Positions 61,233 to 64,000 of a stretch of DNA of 64,000 nt are shown one piece after another. The stretch lies in assembly GCF_021533215.1 (NCBI RefSeq), contig NZ_JAJNKA010000004.1, positions 1 to 64,000 on the forward strand, written 5' to 3'. Every line of letters starts with the position of its first letter. The stretch's first letter is position 1. The notes beneath the pieces are model-generated. The model saw only the letters and a program-made list of their open reading frames with translations. It was not told the origin of the DNA and did not search any database. The DNA comes from Portibacter lacus. GTDB lineage: Bacteria > Bacteroidota > Bacteroidia > Chitinophagales > Saprospiraceae. A program made the translations under genes and the position numbers.

Positions 61233-63563
61233 TTAAAATTTTGTTCGAATTCCAATTGTGATATTCCTTCCTATATCATCCGCAAAATAACGCTGCCTAT
61301 TAAGATAGTCTCGATAGGAAACATCCAATAAGTTACTCATATTTACAAAGAATCGCCAATTTAAGTTTCCAATTTTCATTTCCGCTGATCCTTCCAAGTT
61401 CAATAAAAAATAACCATCTGGCGGAGCTACAAAATCCTGTTCTAATACATAATTGACCTGCTTGAAAACATACTTGCTTCCTAGATTCAATTGAATGTTT
61501 TCTAAAGCATTCTTAAAAATTAAGAATTGCTTATTAGACTGAAAATTAACATTGGCCTTCAGCACATTAGACGGTATAAAAACCAATGGTTGTTGCTTTT
61601 CTGTATCACTACCTTTAATATAACTATAAGTTAGTCTTCCGTAAAAATTTGTCAAGAAATTATATTGACCCGAAAGATCGAAACCTGCAATAATCGCATT
61701 CGTCTGAGCATAATTAAAAACTGGAAAAGCACCTCGAATGGTTAATCGAGTTTCTTGTGTAGGTGTCAAATAAATATAATCTTGAATCCGCTGAGCATAG
61801 AAATGCGTTTCAAATCCAAATCTACCATGTTTATTCCCTTTGAAAGTCAAGGTAGATTTCAGAGACTTTTCAGCATCCAGACTAGGATCACCTTCCTCAA
61901 TACCACTAATTCCTTGATGAAGTCCTCCACTATACAACTCATTCACCGCTGGATTCCTCGTCGCATAACCTACATTCGCCGACAAATTATAGTCCTTGCT
62001 AAGGTCCATAGCCCAGCCAAGCGATGTAGCAATATTATGAAATCCATTTTCATATCGAATGATTTCTCTTGGAATGGTCTGAGTGATTGTCGGCACATCC
62101 TGTGAAATATATTCATAACGCACTCCGAACTCAAAAACAGAAGATTTATGATGCTTGGTTAAAATACTATAAACACCCGATTCTGTAGAAAAATAATCAG
62201 GTATTAATGGGATGATTCCTGTCTCTGGATTATTGGTATTATCGATAAAATTAACTTGTACTCCTGTCTTAAAATACCAATCATTCTTCCATTCTGCATT
62301 ATATTTCCCTTGAATAAAATAAGTGAATTGCTGAAGACTTAATGAAGGTATTGATGACCGTCCACTTCTACGCACATCAAATTCTTTTCGATTGTTAAAT
62401 TGACCTGAAAAAGTAAAATCCAACCAATGCTCATCAGTCAAAAAATACTTGGAATGTAGTTTCAATAAATGATGATTAACGACTTGCTTAGGTGCATCTA
62501 TGGCATAACTAAATGTTTCTTCTGTAAAAAATGGAACATCACTAGTGAAAGCTGCTTCCAGATCCGTCAAATTCCCAATATGACTTCCTCTAAGGACACC
62601 TAAGGAAGTATTAAACGTGCTGAAGTACAAATCGGTAAACCACTTTTCGCCGAAGTTTTTTTCCAACTGTACAGCGAAATCTCCTTCTTCTTTTCCCGTA
62701 TTATTCAGAAAATAATCTGGAGTATTCTGATCGCCACTTTTCTTTAAACTACCATTGATCTTCCACTTAATCAAATCAGTCGCTTTATGTAACTGAACAT
62801 TCAACGATGCACCTCGTCCATTCGTATTATACGCTAAAGAAGTAGAGCCGTGTAGGTGCGGTTCATTTTCAATTTTGGAAGGTTCGACGAGCACTAAACC
62901 TCCTAGGTTAGACCCAGGAAATTCTAGTGCACTCGCTCCTTTTACAACTGAAATTCGATTCGCAACCATTGCGTCTATTTCTGGGCTATGGTCGTTTCCC
63001 CACTGTTGTCCACTCTGAGCAATTCCATTATTAAGAATCGTCAATCTGTTACCATACAGGCCTTGCACAACAGGTTTCGAAATACCATTTCCATTCTTGA
63101 TGGTCTGAACACCAGAAATAGATTCTAGTATATTGGAAATATTTTGATCTAGTTGATCGCTAATTTTGTCCTCTCTGAGAATTTGCGTATTCTGGGTAGA
63201 TGTTTCACTTTGCTTTCCAATTACAGTAATGCCCTCAAGTAAACTCGCGGCATGTTCCATTTCCATATTAAACTCCGTAGAAACATTGACCGAAATAAAT
63301 TGCTCTTTCGTTTCACACCCAATATGACTAAATCGAAGGTGATAATCTCCAGGACAGACTTCATTAATCACATAATTCCCATGTTCATCTGTAGTTGCAC
63401 CTTTTCCTGATTCAACAATGTAAACATTGACAAACTCAAGTATCTCGTGCGTCTCTTTATCCGTCACTTGCCCCCTGATTGTGAGGGAACAATCTTGAGC
63501 AAAGGCAAGCTTGCTCATCAATAAAAATAATATGCTTATTATTAGCTTAGTTAATTTCAACAT
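61233..63563 (-). CDS. TonB-dependent outer-membrane receptor
   Basis: 776 residues from ATG 63563 (a TTG lies three bases further upstream). The signal peptide ends near residue 23 (LAFAQ). A carboxypeptidase-like domain is next (TIRGQVTDKETHEILEFVNVYI, GNYVINEVCPGDYHL). The plug domain includes ISGVQTIKNGNGISKPVVQGLYGNRLTILNNG and the barrel runs to the end (SYRDYLNRQRYFADDIGRNITIGIRTKF). The C-terminal half is of the siderophore or metal receptor type rather than SusC. With a Fur-family gene 3 bp downstream and a secreted partner overlapping by 17 bp upstream, it probably takes up a metal chelate. Confidence 0.92.
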   Translation of the reverse strand: MLKLTKLIISILFLLMSKLAFAQDCSLTIRGQVTDKETHEILEFVNVYIVESGKGATTDEHGNYVINEVCPGDYHLRFSHIGCETKEQFISVNVSTEFNMEMEHAASLLEGITVIGKQSETSTQNTQILREDKISDQLDQNISNILESISGVQTIKNGNGISKPVVQGLYGNRLTILNNGIAQSGQQWGNDHSPEIDAMVANRISVVKGASALEFPGSNLGGLVLVEPSKIENEPHLHGSTSLAYNTNGRGASLNVQLHKATDLIKWKINGSLKKSGDQNTPDYFLNNTGKEEGDFAVQLEKNFGEKWFTDLYFSTFNTSLGVLRGSHIGNLTDLEAAFTSDVPFFTEETFSYAIDAPKQVVNHHLLKLHSKYFLTDEHWLDFTFSGQFNNRKEFDVRRSGRSSIPSLSLQQFTYFIQGKYNAEWKNDWYFKTGVQVNFIDNTNNPETGIIPLIPDYFSTESGVYSILTKHHKSSVFEFGVRYEYISQDVPTITQTIPREIIRYENGFHNIATSLGWAMDLSKDYNLSANVGYATRNPAVNELYSGGLHQGISGIEEGDPSLDAEKSLKSTLTFKGNKHGRFGFETHFYAQRIQDYIYLTPTQETRLTIRGAFPVFNYAQTNAIIAGFDLSGQYNFLTNFYGRLTYSYIKGSDTEKQQPLVFIPSNVLKANVNFQSNKQFLIFKNALENIQLNLGSKYVFKQVNYVLEQDFVAPPDGYFLLNLEGSAEMKIGNLNWRFFVNMSNLLDVSYRDYLNRQRYFADDIGRNITIGIRTKF

Positions 63564-64000
63564 CAAATGTTACCTCTATATCAGTCTCTCCTCCTGCGTT
63601 AGCTATTTCTCCGTCCTTCACTCCTGATGCAGATTTATCCGCTTCGTGTCTAAGCGTAATGGTTAATGATCCGCTTTGAACACTACTTGTTGTCAATTTT
63701 GTCGCTAAACCTAATGGATTCCCGTCGCTATCTTCATCAGAATAGGTAACTGTTAAACCTTCTACATCCGTATCAAAGAAAAACTGGTGATCATTTGCTT
63801 CCTCTGAAATTTCTTCTGTAATGCTTTCCGCTGGAGTTTCTTGTTCATTTAATAGTTCTAAGACGCCATTATACGTAGTATTTGAAGCCAATGGTTGCGC
63901 AGTTATAGTCGGTGCATCACCACCATCTCCGTCTAAATCGATGAAACTCATGACTACTGGATCTCCTCCATTTTCCGGTGTAAGGGTATATATAAGCGTA
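63547..64000 (-). CDS. Secreted partner protein of the TonB-dependent receptor (cut by the window edge)
   Basis: The frame is open without a stop from 63547 to the window end, so only the C-terminal about 150 residues are seen and the start lies outside. The visible part reads TLTPENGGDPVVMSFIDLDGDGGDAPTITAQP, then NQHEADKSASG-like acidic segments with DHQFFFDTD and ends TDIEVTFDVEIN. Acidic D/E-rich beta proteins of this type commonly precede TonB-dependent receptors in Bacteroidota and are often predicted lipoproteins that bind metal or substrate. No family name is certain. The stop overlaps the receptor start by 17 bases. Confidence 0.7.
   Translation of the reverse strand, partial: TLIYTLTPENGGDPVVMSFIDLDGDGGDAPTITAQPLASNTTYNGVLELLNEQETPAESITEEISEEANDHQFFFDTDVEGLTVTYSDEDSDGNPLGLATKLTTSSVQSGSLTITLRHEADKSASGVKDGEIANAGGETDIEVTFDVEIN

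Overview
The window looks like part of a Bacteroidota chromosome, probably the Saprospiria/Cytophagia/Chitinophagia side of the phylum. The evidence is the AT-rich coding DNA, a SusC/SusD pair, type IX secretion C-terminal sorting domains (types A and B), membrane-anchored regulators of the three-Y/LuxR and TPR/LuxR kinds, several promoters with the Bacteroidota -7 box TAnnTTTG, and a futalosine-type menaquinone gene. The genus cannot be fixed from the sequence alone.

Layout. 1-0.7 kb: iterated ends of what looks like an IS21-type element that cut off the 3' end of an AraC-family regulator, now a pseudogene. 0.7-3.5 kb: a two-subunit molybdenum hydroxylase (minus strand). 3.8-15.7 kb: a plus-strand polysaccharide-utilisation-like locus with a sulfatase, a membrane regulator, SusC, SusD, a rare-looking glycerophosphodiesterase-GH16 fusion and a secreted EEP-family phosphatase/nuclease. 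15.7-27.6 kb: housekeeping genes, namely a ZIP transporter and PAP2 pair, an overlapping phosphohexomutase-cysteine desulfurase-RibD operon, a thioredoxin-like protein, a NucA-type endonuclease, futalosine hydrolase, thioredoxin, DUF58, PPK2 and an S4 protein. 27.6-29.1 kb: a non-coding array of ten units with a 144-bp period and embedded 7-bp repeats. 29.3-44.2 kb: mostly minus-strand surface and secreted proteins (S74-chaperoned repeat protein, TPR/LuxR regulator, arylsulfotransferase-like protein, a CotH/VTC/DUF4956/DUF2490 cluster, two tandem type-B-sorted paralogues). 44.2-47.8 kb: Usp, DUF2279, LD-carboxypeptidase and a lipoprotein. 47.9-49.2 kb: a second non-coding array, six units of about 206 bp, each with a strong hairpin. 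49.2-60.6 kb: an unusual zinc-ribbon SDR, serine dehydratase, VOC, EamA, DEAD-box helicase, hydrolase, a membrane-tethered winged-helix regulator and a metallo-beta-lactamase fold lipoprotein. 60.8-64 kb: a Fur-family regulator in an operon with a TonB-dependent receptor and a secreted partner cut by the window edge.

The strongest candidate for something undescribed is a set of three short plus-strand transcription units (about 29.16-29.26, 34.47-34.57 and 40.72-40.89 kb). Each has the same promoter-like pair ATGTGAC-N15/16-CG(T/A)CTTAA, which resembles an ECF sigma-factor promoter. Each carries a related GCAAGTAATG-like core and ends in an intrinsic terminator just short of the 3' end of a large exported-protein gene on the opposite strand. 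They look like a family of small RNAs. The two intergenic tandem arrays are also well-structured, non-coding and unexplained.
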